From positions 1 through 52,423 of the forward strand of contig LJCX01000020.1 of assembly GCA_001298545.1 (NCBI GenBank): a stretch of 52,423 nucleotides of DNA. Reading direction: 5' to 3'. This DNA comes from Actinobacteria bacterium OV320 (GTDB lineage: Bacteria; Actinomycetota; Actinomycetes; Streptomycetales; Streptomycetaceae). This document shows, in pieces, positions 8,975-17,832 of this stretch. The first letter of the stretch is position 1. Every line of letters begins with the position of its first letter. The position numbers and the translations under genes were made by a program. Below the pieces are notes generated by a model. The model was not told the origin of the DNA. It worked only from the letters and a program-made list of their open reading frames with translations, and did not search any database.

Positions 8975-9267
8975 CAGCTCATCGTGGTGCGGCAGGCGCC
9001 TGGCGTCGAACCGGCCGTACTGGTTGCGGCGCCTGTCCGTCCGAATCCGCTGCCTTGCACGTCTACTGGCAGTCTCTACCGGCGCGGGGCAGGCGGTTGC
9101 TGGCCACTGCCGAAGGCGAGAACCGCGGTCACGTCGTCCTGCGAAGCCCGCTTCAGTGCCCGGCAGGCCAGTCGGTACATCCAGAACCGGTGCAGCCGCG
9201 GGAGGCCCAGTGGCTGCTTGCAGGCGACCTGCAGAGGATTTGCAGGGGGGTGGGTGACGCTGTTGCC

Positions 9268-9872
9268 GTGACAGACGACATCATCACGCTCTCGGACGCC
9301 AGGGTGGCCGCGGTCGTGGAGAACGAATACGGGGAGCCGCCGGTCGATCTGCGCGGGTGCGGCTCGCTGTGGCTCGATCGCCGGCAGGCCGACGACGACG
9401 GCAGCTTCGCCCATCTGCGGTCGGGCGCGCTGGACCGGCTCGTGCGGGCGCAGCGCCTGTTGCCGGCCGGGGTGCGGTTCCTGGTGGTGGAGGGGTACCG
9501 GCCGCCGGGCCTGCAGCGGCGTTACTTCGAGGAGTAGGCGGCGGCGTTGCGGCTGGAGCATCGGACGCGGCACCGGGGCGGATACGGGAGCTGGCGAGTG
9601 CCTACATCTCCCCGCCCGAGGTCGCCCCGCACGTGAGCGGCGGCGCGGTCGATCTGACGCTGTGCAACCAGGACGGCCGTGAGCTGCCGCTGGGTACGCA
9701 GGTCAACGCGACCCCGCAGGAGAGCAGGGGCGCGTGCCGTACCGAGGCGGGCAGCATCGGCGCCGAGGCGCGTGCGCACCGGGCGCTGATGGCCTGGGCT
9801 CTGACGGCGGCCGGTTTCGTCAACCATCCGACCGAGTGGTGTTCCCAGCCAAGTCTTTGTGTTCAGGCTTGA
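9268..9872 (+). pseudogene. Broken M15 (VanX-type) D-Ala-D-Ala dipeptidase
   Basis: Remnant of a zinc D-alanyl-D-alanine dipeptidase. The first frame (from GTG 9268) encodes ARVAAVVENEYGEPPVDLRG and VVEGYRPPGLQRRYFEE, then hits TAG at 9535-9537. The alignment resumes in another frame with RIRELASAYISPPEVAPH and HVSGGAVDLTL, the H-x-x-G-x-A-x-D zinc motif. The conserved C-terminal EWWH becomes EWCS near 9836 and the frame ends at 9872. There are thus three lesions: a nonsense codon, a frameshift between about 9555 and 9570, and loss of the last zinc-ligand motif. Intact relatives are about 200 aa. It is very unlikely to be active. Confidence 0.75.
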
Positions 9873-10007
9873 GGCCTCAGTAGGCAGGCGCCTTGAAGGA
9901 CGCGCCAGATGTTCGGCCGGACCGGCTTCGCTCTACTGCAGAAGTGGTTCTTCTGGCCAGCTGTCCACAGCCACCCATAGGGTGACGGGGACGAGAGAAG
10001 ATGCACC

Positions 10008-10595
10008 ATGGATCCCCGCATACCCCGCCTGCGTCGCAAGCTGGCTGCGATCCCGTTCCAACCGCTGCGCAGCCACTCCTTCGGAGAAGAGCAACACGAG
10101 TTTCGCCTCGGTCCGAAGCTGGCGGAAGCACGCGTCGCTGCGTTTGAGGCCGAGCACGACATCATCCTGCCCGACGCCTATCGGCAGTTCCTCACGCACA
10201 TCGGCGGCTCAGGCGCGGCGCCTTTCTACGGCCTCATGCCGCTGGATCGGTGTTCCCTGCTGGTCATGAATCCGCGCGGAGAACCAGGGACACCCCGCGG
10301 CTTCAATGGCACAGGGTCCGGGGCCCACGAACGTGACCTCTTCCTCCACATCATCGAAATGGGCTGCACCGACGTATGCGTCATCGCGGTGACCGGTCCT
10401 CTCACCGGCCGCGTCCTCATTGGTAACGGCGATGGGTATTGGGGCCCCAACGTCTCCTCCGCCACCGACTTCCTCGACTGGTACGAACGCTGGCTCAACC
10501 ATATGAGTGCCGGACGCGACAACCGGGCTCTGGAACTCACCTCACCTCGACTTCGTGCCCATCCAGACCGTCATCGCCTGGCCCCAAAGATCTGA
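10008..10595 (+). CDS. SMI1/KNR4 family protein
   Basis: A 195-aa protein of the SMI1/KNR4 (SUKH) superfamily. Typical elements are the N-terminal helix EARVAAFEAEHDIILPDAYR (about residues 43-62), the FLTHIGGSGAAPFYGLMPL turn (63-81) and the C-terminal NVSSATDFLDWYERWLN (about 150-166). SUKH proteins often act as immunity proteins against nuclease or other polymorphic toxins, but free-standing members without a toxin partner are common and none is visible here. GAGAGAAG precedes the ATG by about six bases. Family assignment is secure; an immunity role is only inferred from the superfamily. Confidence 0.85.
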   Translation: MDPRIPRLRRKLAAIPFQPLRSHSFGEEQHEFRLGPKLAEARVAAFEAEHDIILPDAYRQFLTHIGGSGAAPFYGLMPLDRCSLLVMNPRGEPGTPRGFNGTGSGAHERDLFLHIIEMGCTDVCVIAVTGPLTGRVLIGNGDGYWGPNVSSATDFLDWYERWLNHMSAGRDNRALELTSPRLRAHPDRHRLAPKI

Positions 10596-10806
10596 CTTTC
10601 CGTAACCACTCCGCGGAACGTGAGCCAGAACCCGTTCCTGTGAACATCGGCTTCGACAGGATGGTGTTCCGAAGGGCAATTGCTACCGCTGTGGATGGCC
10701 ATCCAGTCATGCAGCAAGCAGCGTAGGGCGGGTAGTTACTCTCCCGTTGGATGGAGAGAAATGACATTGTCTGGTACCTCTTCCGGAGGCTTCCCTGCCT
10801 TGATGG

Positions 10807-11025
10807 GTGAGGGCAGCGTTCGCGAGTGCGCCGAGTGTGCGCGCCGCGGTCATGGACACCTTCGCCGGTCCGACCCAGGTGTCGGTCCAGTGCCAGCAGC
10901 ATGCGGAGTCCGTCTCCGCCGAGGGTTACACCAATGATGTCTGGTCCCGGCTGGCCGACGGGTCCTGGCTGACCAACATCTACATCAAGGGTCCGGCCTG
11001 GCTGCCCGGTGTCCCCGCCTGCTGA
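10807..11025 (+). pseudogene. C-terminal fragment of an SH3-like secreted protein
   Basis: The last 45 or so residues (VQCQQHAESVSAEGYTNDVW, then LADGSWLTNIYIKG and PGVPAC) look like the C-terminal SH3-like module of secreted actinomycete proteins. No signal peptide or N-terminal region precedes it in frame, so it is a probable truncated relic. A GTG at 10807 or ATG at 10852 could initiate a short product, but without an export signal this would be unusual. Confidence 0.4.
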
Positions 11026-11176
11026 ACCGTGCGCGTGATCGGCTGCCGCGGCGCCGCCTGCCCGGCGTCGCCTGCCGCATCGTCGGCTGACGCGGTGTCC
11101 GTCGCCGGGCAGCCGTACGGTCCGCGGGGCGCACCGGATCGGGTGCGGGTCGCGGGCCCGGCAGTAGGGTGAATGG

Positions 11177-11719
11177 GTGACCGCTCTGCCGGACGACCGG
11201 CCGCCGCTGATCGGCGAAGAGGACCGTGACACGGCCGTGCGGCGCCTGCGGGAGGCGTACGCCGAAGGCCACCTCTCGCACGAGGATCTGGATGAACGCC
11301 TGCACCGGGTGCTGACCGTCACCACGCACGGCGAGCTCGTGGCGGCGCTGGCCTCGCTGCCGGAGGAGGATGCGGGCACCACGTCCACGATCGCCGCGGC
11401 CGGCGGACGGATCAAGCGCAGCGGTGCATGGCGGGTACCGCGGTTCCTCAAGGTCGAGTCCGCGTTCGCGAGGGTGCGTCTGGACCTGTCGCGGGCGGTC
11501 TTCGAGCATCCGGTGGTCGGCATCGAGCTGCAGCTCGGCACCGGCGGGGCCAAGATCACGGTGCCGCGCGACGCGATCGTCGAGTACGAGGATCTGCACA
11601 CCGGGTGGAAGGACACGCGGTACCGGCCCCCGCGCAGTTCCCGCGGCGGCGGGCCGAAGATCCGGATCTCCGGGGCCATGGGGTTCGGACGGCTGAAGAT
11701 CCGTCACGCACGGCGTTGA
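11177..11719 (+). CDS. DUF1707 (SHOCT-like) domain protein
   Basis: A 180-aa cytoplasmic protein. The N-terminal 55 residues hold the DUF1707 signature (ALPDDRPPLIGEEDRDTAVR, then LREAYAEGHLSHEDLDERL). The C-terminal part (VRLDLSRAVF, VGIELQLGTGGAKITVPRDA) resembles the LiaF-type beta-rich domain linked to cell-envelope stress responses. DUF1707 proteins are widespread in actinobacteria and often occur with membrane or sensor domains; no membrane helix is present here. Start is GTG 11177. The last codons lie in a 23-bp tandem duplication. Precise function is unknown. Confidence 0.85.
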   Translation: MTALPDDRPPLIGEEDRDTAVRRLREAYAEGHLSHEDLDERLHRVLTVTTHGELVAALASLPEEDAGTTSTIAAAGGRIKRSGAWRVPRFLKVESAFARVRLDLSRAVFEHPVVGIELQLGTGGAKITVPRDAIVEYEDLHTGWKDTRYRPPRSSRGGGPKIRISGAMGFGRLKIRHARR

Positions 11720-11746
11720 GGTTCCGTCACGCACGGCGTTGAGGTT
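11701..11746. repeat. 23-bp tandem duplication over a stop codon
   Basis: A 23-bp unit beginning CCGTCACGCACGGCGTTGAG occurs at 11701-11723 and again at 11724-11746. The first copy encodes the last residues and TGA stop of the DUF1707 gene. Confidence 0.9.
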
Positions 11747-12217
11747 CCGTCGGGCGCCAGGTCTGTGCCGGTGCGACGCCCGTGCTGCCCTTACGACGTC
11801 GTGCGCGGCTGAGGTCGGAGCGTGTTGGCCCGGCGGGTTGTCCGGTGGGTGATCACCTCTCGGCGGTGCGGTCGGAGACCAGGGCTGCCACAGCCGGGGA
11901 GCCGTCGTCGAAGTACTCGCGGTGTCCGAGGTGCCGCTGGAGTGTCGGTCGGGGAACAGCCTGGCCAGGCCGCGGTAGCCGGCATCGGCGTCGGATGCCA
12001 TCCACGCATGAGCCAACTCGCCGGTCAGCGCGCCGAGTCGACGGTGCTGAAGTCCGGTGGAGACGGGATGGGACAAGGCCGTGCGGCCAAGGTGTCGCGT
12101 CATATGAAGACCCCACCCGCACGGCCCCCTTTGCGTCACGGCGCGCCCGCTGCGACTGCCGCGCAATATGACGTCGGTCTGCTCTCCATCGCTTGCGGTT
12201 GCGGCGATGCGGGCGGC
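11720..12217. other. Gene-free stretch
   Basis: About 498 bp between convergent genes. On the minus strand, around 11900-12100, a frame reads HRRLGALTGELAHAWMASD and YRGLARLFPDRHS, which could be a relic of a protein, but no start, ribosome binding site or family could be assigned. Confidence 0.35.
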
Positions 12218-12664
12218 TCAGGAGGTGTCGAGCGCGCCCACGGCCGCACGGATGTGGGCCGGCCCGAGACGCGGCCGCTCTCCGGCGCACCACCAGGAGA
12301 GCGGCCCCTCCACCTCGCGCGCATGCATGCCCAGGTTGTGTTCGACGCACAGGGGCCACGCCTGCCGCAGACGCTCAGCGACGGTATCCTGCGCGGCGTC
12401 GGCGACGATCGCCAAGGCATGAGCGAGGTCTTCGGCCACCTTCGGGTACAAGTGACCGCCGTGCCACTCGCCGTTGGCCAGCGCGACGTAGACATACTCC
12501 GGCTCGCCCGCCTCGTAGGAAGGCTGGGCCACCAGTTGCAGGGGCCCCTGCTCAGGAAGAGTCACTGCCAAGTCCCGGTTGAGGAGCGCAAGAGCCTCGT
12601 CCCACAAGGGGTACTCGCCCAGTGAGACGCGACGGAGCCCGGGACTGTCGAAGAGATCATGCAT
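12218..12664 (-). CDS. Hypothetical protein
   Basis: A 148-aa soluble protein of no recognised family. It starts MHDLFDSPGLRRVSLGEYP and is rich in acidic and aromatic residues, with WCAGERPRLGPAHIRAA near the C-terminus. ATG 12664 is preceded by GGAGG about eight bases upstream, which decides it against the GTG at 12706. It lies 49 bp downstream of the SGNH hydrolase gene on the same strand and may be co-transcribed with it in the opposite order of coordinates. Confidence 0.65.
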   Translation of the reverse strand: MHDLFDSPGLRRVSLGEYPLWDEALALLNRDLAVTLPEQGPLQLVAQPSYEAGEPEYVYVALANGEWHGGHLYPKVAEDLAHALAIVADAAQDTVAERLRQAWPLCVEHNLGMHAREVEGPLSWWCAGERPRLGPAHIRAAVGALDTS

Positions 12665-12713
12665 AGGGCCATCCTCCACTACGGACGGCCGACCCCAATC
12701 GCGCACCAGGTCG

Positions 12714-13532
12714 TTACGGGGACGGGCGTCGGCCGGTGTCCGCCGCGGAGTCGGGCGTGGCGTGCACGGGCAGGAGCCGGGGGCGTTTCGCGGTGCGGGC
12801 GTCGCCGGAGGACCGGCCGCGCAGGCGGCGTCCGAGCCAGGGGCCGAGGTGTGCGGCCGCCCAGCGCAGTTCGGCTTCTGCGGCCTGCCGGCGCGAGGGG
12901 ACCCTCTGCGGCGGGAGGGGGGGCGTCCAGGCGTCGTCGCTTCCGGGCAGGTGGACGGCCTGGGCGAGGGCCGCGGCGATCCGTTCGTGGCCGAGGGCGC
13001 TTGCGTGCAGTCGGTCCGCGGTCCACAGCCGGGGGTCGGTGGTGACGGCCTGCCGGCCGGTTTCGGCGACCGCGACCCCGTGACGGGCGGCCGCGGCGCG
13101 GATGCGGGTGTTGAGGTCGGACACGCGGGACCTGAGGGGCCGGGCGAGGGGCGCGATCTTCGCGATGTCGGGGAAGGTCAGTGTCACCACATGGGTCCCG
13201 GCATCGGTGAGCGCGGCGAACATCTCTTCCAGGTGCCCGGCCACCTCCGCGGCGTCGTACCGCGGCCGGAGCAGGTCGTTGACCCCGGCGACGACGGTGG
13301 CCAGGTCGGGGCGCAGGGCCAGGGCAGGTCCCAGCTGTTGGGTGCGGACCTGGCCGGCGGTACGTCCGCGTACGGCCAGATTGGCGTACTGGAGGGCGGG
13401 TTCGAGGGCTGCGAGGTGTTCGGCGAACCGGTCGGCGAAGCCGCGCAGGCCGACGGTGTCGTCGCCGTCGCCCAGTCCTTCGGTCTGACTGTCGCCCAGG
13501 GCGACGTAGCGCAGGTATGCACCGCTCGGCAT
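12714..13532 (-). CDS. SGNH/GDSL hydrolase
   Basis: A 272-aa serine esterase or lipase-like enzyme. The family blocks are present: block I GDSQTEG (Ser nucleophile about residue 12, in RYVALGDSQTEGLGDGDD), block III GVNDLLR (about 85-91), and block V DRLHASALGHERIA with the catalytic Asp-x-x-His (about 170). No signal peptide is seen, so it is probably cytoplasmic. The C-terminal 70 residues are basic and unstructured. The start MPSGAYLRY was chosen because the core begins directly after it and AAAGGCGGA lies upstream; the frame is open to 13673. Substrate unknown. Confidence 0.85.
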   Translation of the reverse strand: MPSGAYLRYVALGDSQTEGLGDGDDTVGLRGFADRFAEHLAALEPALQYANLAVRGRTAGQVRTQQLGPALALRPDLATVVAGVNDLLRPRYDAAEVAGHLEEMFAALTDAGTHVVTLTFPDIAKIAPLARPLRSRVSDLNTRIRAAAARHGVAVAETGRQAVTTDPRLWTADRLHASALGHERIAAALAQAVHLPGSDDAWTPPLPPQRVPSRRQAAEAELRWAAAHLGPWLGRRLRGRSSGDARTAKRPRLLPVHATPDSAADTGRRPSP

Positions 13533-13661
13533 GAGTCGTCCGCCTTTCGCGCAGGACGGCTGCGATCCGCAGGCACCGGTCCCGGTGGCCCTCTTCGTCC
13601 GCATGGCCGCGCAGTTGACGCGGCCCCTTGCCTCGTCCGCCACTTCATCATACTCAATAAA

Positions 13662-13673
13662 ATGACTAGTCAT
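13662..13673. promoter_or_regulatory. Perfect palindrome ATGACTAGTCAT, candidate operator
   Basis: A perfect 12-bp palindrome in an unusually AT-rich island (about 13648-13677), 130 bp upstream of the SGNH hydrolase start. Such sites next to SGNH genes often belong to divergently encoded MarR or TetR regulators, but none is encoded here. Confidence 0.4.
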
Positions 13674-13972
13674 ATCCTTGGGTGTCGGGAGAGGTCAGGA
13701 GACCGCTGAGCGCTTGCGCGCCGCCGGGGAGAAGGGCCGGCTCGCCGCACGGGACGGCCCGGTCCCCGCGGGCCCGCGCCTGTACCGCCCGGTGAAGTCC
13801 GGGCGCCCTTCGAGGACATGCCCGTCACCGCAGGGTGTCGTGGTGGGTTCCGGAGCGGTTTCCGGGGCGCGCGGAATTCTGTTTCCGTGCAGCACGCAGG
13901 CTGCCGGATTTTCCGGGCAGGTCCCGATTCGCGTTGGGCGAGGTCCCGTTCTGCCGGACCGCAGGAAGGTGC

Positions 13973-14005
13973 CAGGGGGTTCCTGCCGGTAACAGGAACC
14001 CCCTG
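13973..14005. terminator. Orphan 13-bp perfect hairpin
   Basis: CAGGGGGTTCCTG (13973-13985) pairs perfectly with CAGGAACCCCCTG (13993-14005) across a 7-nt loop. No gene ends nearby, so whether it terminates transcription or is a remnant is unclear. Confidence 0.5.
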
Positions 14006-14356
14006 CGTTTCCCCGGTGGGTCGTGCTGCCGAGCCCAGGAAGACAGGACAGTTCCTACGGGGGTGCGGCCGGGCCGCTGTCCTCCAGCTCATCACCGAAC
14101 CGTCTCCGCCGCACGATCGTTCGCGTCTTCGGGAGCCTTCGGAAGGGGCGCCGGGGTTTCGGAACGCCGTACACGCAGGTCACAGCGGTGCGGGTCGGGG
14201 CGGGGGGATTGCGCTGCGGCCGGGCGCGCCGGTGGCGGCGGTGGCGGCGGCAAGAAGCCGGTCAGCATGCGGCACGGAGCGAAGAATTCAGAAATAGATC
14301 GGAATACCCGTCAGCCGGTCGCGGAAAAGCGGAATCCTGATGCGGCAGGAGCCTCC

Positions 14357-14384
14357 TCGGCCTCTTGAGTTCGGCCTCTTGAGT
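14357..14384. repeat. 14-bp perfect tandem repeat
   Basis: TCGGCCTCTTGAGT occurs twice back to back (14357-14370 and 14371-14384), upstream of the HTH-fusion gene. Confidence 0.85.
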
Positions 14385-14623
14385 TCCGCTGGCGCAACAG
14401 CCCTGCCGCGGAACGTCCTCGCATTTCAGGACCGGGGAATCCAGAACGTCTCGTGGCCCGGCCGGTAACCGGACACGGGGTGCTCCGTGCGGCGTCCGTG
14501 GCGCCGCGCCCAGGAAGACAGGAATTCGTTCATGCTGCATCGGTACAGCCCCCGCCGCCGGTTCCCGGCCGGCCCGCCCGGCATCGTCACGGCCGCCGGC
14601 GCGGCCGCCGCGGGAGGTGTGTG

Positions 14624-16738
14624 ATGACGTGGGACCAGGTGCCCGGCCGGCGGCAGGCGGAGCACGAGACCGCTCCGCCGCGGATCGGCGGCCAGCAGCA
14701 GTTCCGTGAGGAACTGACGAGACTGCGTACCGGGCTCGGGGTGTCGCTCGCCCAGCTCGAGCAGGCCAGCCAGCGCCAGGGCAAGCGGCTGCCGCCGGCC
14801 ACCGTCTCCAACGTGCTGTCGCGGGACCGGCTGCCGGAGTGGGAGTTCGTCGCCGATTTCCTGGCCGCGTGCGGTCTGGACGAGGCGCGGCGCGGGCCCT
14901 GGCAGCAGGCCTGGCGGGAGCTGGCCGCGGTGTCCGCGACCCAGGTTTCCGTCCCGGCACCGGCACCGGCACCGGCCCCTGCCCCTGTTGCGGCTGCGGC
15001 TGCGGCTGCGGCGCCTGCTCCGGCCGGGGCCGGGGCCCCTGGTGGTCCGGAAGCCGCAGCCGCGTCGCCTCCCCCGGCCCCGGCCCCTTCCCCTCCCCCG
15101 GTGCCTTCGCCGCCTGCGGCAACGCCCCGCGACAAGCCGCCGGGCAAGTCCCCGGACGACATCCCGCCCGCCGGCGGCCCCCGGTGGAAGGCGTGGCGGG
15201 CCCGGCTGGCGGGGCACCGCGCCGCCGTGGCGGTCTGCGCCGCCCTCGCGCTCGCGGCGGCCGCCGGCGTGTACGCCGTCGACGTACGCCACCAGAGCGA
15301 ACGGCAGGAGCAGCAGCGCAGGCAGGAGCAGCAGCGGCAGGCCACGTACCGCAAGGAGCACTGCGGGACCATGAACCCGGCGCTGGTGACCCGGGCCGGC
15401 GGGGAGTGCACGGGAGTGACCGACGGCCTCGACCGCTCCGATGTGTTCGGCTCCGCCCTGGAGCCCGTGCTGACGGCCATCGGCGCGGAGAACCACCGGG
15501 CGACCCGCGACGGCCACTACGTCACCATCGCGTTCCTGGCGCCGCTGACCTCGGTGGGCAGTGCGGGCAAGGCCAAGGATCTGACGCTCGACCAGTTCGT
15601 CGGGGAGGTCGAGGGCGCCTACACGGCCGTCGAACGGGCCAACGCCGACGACGGCCCGCTGAAGATCCGTCTGGTGCTGGCCAACATGGGCAGCGGCGAA
15701 CTGCACTGGAAAGGGGCCGTCGACACGCTGACCGGGCTGGCCGAGGCCGACAACCTGGTCGCCGTCACCGGGATGGGGCTGAGCCAGCAGGAGTCCGTCG
15801 ACGCCGCCCGCACGCTCGGCGGGAAGGACATTCCCATGGTCGCCGACCTCATCACCGCCGACGGCTTCGACACCACCGGCATCATCGACAGTGCGAAGAA
15901 CGCGCCGAGACGCATCAACGGGCTGGTCCGCGTCACCCTGACCAACGCCGCCCAGCTGGGGGCGCTCGGCAAAGAACTGGACGGCGACACGCGCACCGCC
16001 GCGCTGGTGCGCACCGCCAAGACCCCCAACGGCACCGACGACTTCTACACCGACTCCCTCTACGAGGACTTCCGCACCGTCGGCGGGCTGAAGAAGCACC
16101 TCGACCCCGCGGCGGACGACTTCATCTTCGACCCCCGCGGCGGAGTGGCGTCGATCCTGGACGCCATCGGCCAGAACCTGTGCAGCACCGGGCGCCCCGT
16201 CGACACCGTGTACTTCGCGGCCCGGGAGAAGTACCTGCCCGACTTCCTCCAGGCGCTCAGCCGGCGCAGCTGTCACCGCCGGCCCATCACCGTCGTCTCC
16301 GGATCCGACACCGCGGCCCTGGACCCCAAGACCCTCGCCGCCCTGAACCAGGACGGCGAGGCGCCCATCGCCGTGCTGTACGCCTCCCTGCCCACCGCCG
16401 CGCAGCTGCGCGGCCCCGGCAACAGCGACCACAACCTGTACGAGCAGTTCCTCGACGCGTTCGGCGGCGACCACCACGGGCAGAAGTTCTCCGCCGCCCA
16501 CGCCACCCGCGGCTACTGGCCCGTCCTGGCCCACGACGCCGTCCTCACCGCCGTCACCGCCATCCGCAACGCCACCACCCCCACCACCGCCCGCCCCAAC
16601 CGGTACGCCGTCCTCAACCACCTCTACGCCCTCACCGACGGCGCCGTCCCCGCCGCCACCGGGCGCTTCGGCATCGACGCCACCGGGAACCGCACCAAGG
16701 TCCCCATCACCATCCACCGCCTCGGCGCCACCGCCTGA
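14624..16738 (+). CDS. HTH - transmembrane - periplasmic-binding-like fusion protein
   Basis: A 704-aa protein with unusual architecture. Residues about 25-100 form a small cytoplasmic helix-turn-helix-like domain (FREELTRLRTGLGVSLAQLE, LPPATVSNVLSRDRLPEWEF) common in Streptomyces. Residues 111-170 are an Ala/Pro-rich linker. Residues 200-219 are one membrane helix. Residues 222-245 are a Gln/Glu/Arg-rich possible coiled coil. Residues about 250-704 resemble a type I periplasmic/amino-acid-binding fold (VTIAFLAPLTSVGS, AVTGMGLSQQESVDAARTL). The likely topology is DNA-binding end inside and ligand-binding domain outside, a one-component sensor. GGGAGG six bases before ATG 14624 supports the start; GTG 14621 is an alternative. 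Toward the 3' end codons become strongly C-ending. Confidence 0.75.
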   Translation: MTWDQVPGRRQAEHETAPPRIGGQQQFREELTRLRTGLGVSLAQLEQASQRQGKRLPPATVSNVLSRDRLPEWEFVADFLAACGLDEARRGPWQQAWRELAAVSATQVSVPAPAPAPAPAPVAAAAAAAAPAPAGAGAPGGPEAAAASPPPAPAPSPPPVPSPPAATPRDKPPGKSPDDIPPAGGPRWKAWRARLAGHRAAVAVCAALALAAAAGVYAVDVRHQSERQEQQRRQEQQRQATYRKEHCGTMNPALVTRAGGECTGVTDGLDRSDVFGSALEPVLTAIGAENHRATRDGHYVTIAFLAPLTSVGSAGKAKDLTLDQFVGEVEGAYTAVERANADDGPLKIRLVLANMGSGELHWKGAVDTLTGLAEADNLVAVTGMGLSQQESVDAARTLGGKDIPMVADLITADGFDTTGIIDSAKNAPRRINGLVRVTLTNAAQLGALGKELDGDTRTAALVRTAKTPNGTDDFYTDSLYEDFRTVGGLKKHLDPAADDFIFDPRGGVASILDAIGQNLCSTGRPVDTVYFAAREKYLPDFLQALSRRSCHRRPITVVSGSDTAALDPKTLAALNQDGEAPIAVLYASLPTAAQLRGPGNSDHNLYEQFLDAFGGDHHGQKFSAAHATRGYWPVLAHDAVLTAVTAIRNATTPTTARPNRYAVLNHLYALTDGAVPAATGRFGIDATGNRTKVPITIHRLGATA

Positions 16739-16998
16739 ACCTCTGACGTCCTGACGCCCTGAGCCCGGTCCCGGGCGTTCCGGCCGCGTCGCCGCGGGGT
16801 GCCCGCTGTCATACGGGTATCCCGGCCTCGGCCATGGCACGGGTCATCGCCCCTGGCAGGGGTGAGGAAAGCGACCTTGCCCAGCTGCTGGTCGGCAGCG
16901 TGTGATCAGTACCGCGAACGTAATGTGTCGGGTTCAGTCAGTGGAACCAGACGACAAGTCGGACGTTCTGCGCTCCATGGAGTCGCCGAGTGTTCGCA

Positions 16999-17256
16999 TC
17001 ACACTCCAGACGTTCCCAGTGGGTCTGGTCCCCGGCAGCCATGTCCCGGCTCCGCACACCGGAGCAGGCCTTCGGCTAGAGGGCAGAAGCCGAAGGAGTT
17101 GCGGATACCGAAGAGGCAGGCGAGGGCGTCGTAGGCGTTGCCGCTGTTGAGCAAGAAGAGGTCGATGGCGGCGTGCCATACGGAGTCCTCGTCGTCGGGA
17201 CCCCAAAGGCGGGCGCCGGGCCGGCACTCGATCATCCCGTCGACTTCGGTGGACAT
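16999..17256 (-). pseudogene. Truncated hypothetical protein
   Basis: An 85-aa frame whose first 60 residues (MSTEVDGMIECRPGARLWGP, then DEDSVWHAAIDLFLLNSGNA and YDALACLFGIRNSFGF) look like a genuine conserved Streptomyces hypothetical protein. After FGFCPLAEG the sequence turns into Gly/Pro/Arg-rich compositional filler and stops, suggesting the C-terminal part is lost. AGGCAGGA precedes the ATG. The truncation call rests on loss of protein-like composition, not on an alignment. Confidence 0.5.
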
Positions 17257-17466
17257 GCGGGCATCCTGCCTGCACGGCTGACGGCTCGGCATCCGCTTTC
17301 CTGATCCGCTTCATGAACCGTGCTCGTGGAGATCGTCTTCGAGCCTCGACCAACACCAAATGATCCGAGAGCGGCACGCGCCAGGCGACGAGCGGGGACC
17401 CCGGAGTATGTGGCCCTCTCCCCCTTAGGTGGTCCGTGCGATGCCCGAGAGGTGATACTGAGGGGC

Positions 17467-17832
17467 ATGTCCGTGTCTTCCGGTTCCTCGTCGCCGAGCG
17501 CTTTCGAGCTGCTGCGCGAGCAGTACGCTTTGCGGCTCCCCTCCTCATTGGAGGAGCTCGCCGGTCCGACGGCCGGCACTGTGGATCTGCCTTTGCACGT
17601 CGCCTGGTCCGGGCGCCGCTCGTACGGTCTCACCCAGGCTCGCTCGCGAATGAGTCTCTACCGCACCGTCCTGGCCGAAGGACAGCGTCAGGACCTGATC
17701 ACCTACCTCAACCGCGGCCTGCTCATCGCGCAGTGGCCGGTCCTGCGTACGTTGATCAGCCGTCCCCTCCGCGACGCCTGGGAGGACCGCTTCCCCGAGC
17801 TGCCCGCCGACAAGGCCGTCACTGCCGCGTGA
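17467..17832 (+). CDS. Hypothetical protein upstream of AbiEii-like gene
   Basis: A 121-aa protein with an Arg-rich centre (LHVAWSGRRSYGLTQARSR) and C-terminal helices (QDLITYLNRGLLIAQWPVLR). It overlaps the next gene by GTGA, implying translational coupling, as expected for the upstream partner of a toxin-antitoxin-like pair. It lacks the winged helix of the AbiEi antitoxin. GAGGGG directly precedes ATG 17467 with too little spacing, so the GTG at 17452 may be the true start. I do not recognise its family; an antitoxin role is inferred only from position. Confidence 0.6.
   Translation: MSVSSGSSSPSAFELLREQYALRLPSSLEELAGPTAGTVDLPLHVAWSGRRSYGLTQARSRMSLYRTVLAEGQRQDLITYLNRGLLIAQWPVLRTLISRPLRDAWEDRFPELPADKAVTAA

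Larger units (their letters stand above)
13533..14623. other. Long gene-free region with palindrome, hairpin and repeats
   Basis: About 1.09 kb between divergent genes with no convincing ORF. It holds an AT-rich palindrome at 13662-13673, an orphan hairpin at 13973-14005, a GGCGGT-rich tract near 14229-14251, a 14-bp tandem repeat at 14357-14384 and a 16-bp direct repeat (14033-14048 and 14508-14523). It may be the site of a lost gene, possibly the regulator that used the palindrome. Confidence 0.5.

Noticed and set aside
14426..16840. An 804-codon minus-strand frame antisense to the HTH fusion gene
   Set aside because: It is a GC-rich shadow of the plus-strand gene, with repetitive Gly/Val/Arg composition and no recognisable domain.
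16902..17150. A plus-strand frame with plausible residues near its start
   Set aside because: After about 50 residues it becomes Arg-rich filler and overlaps the truncated minus-strand hypothetical; no family is recognisable.
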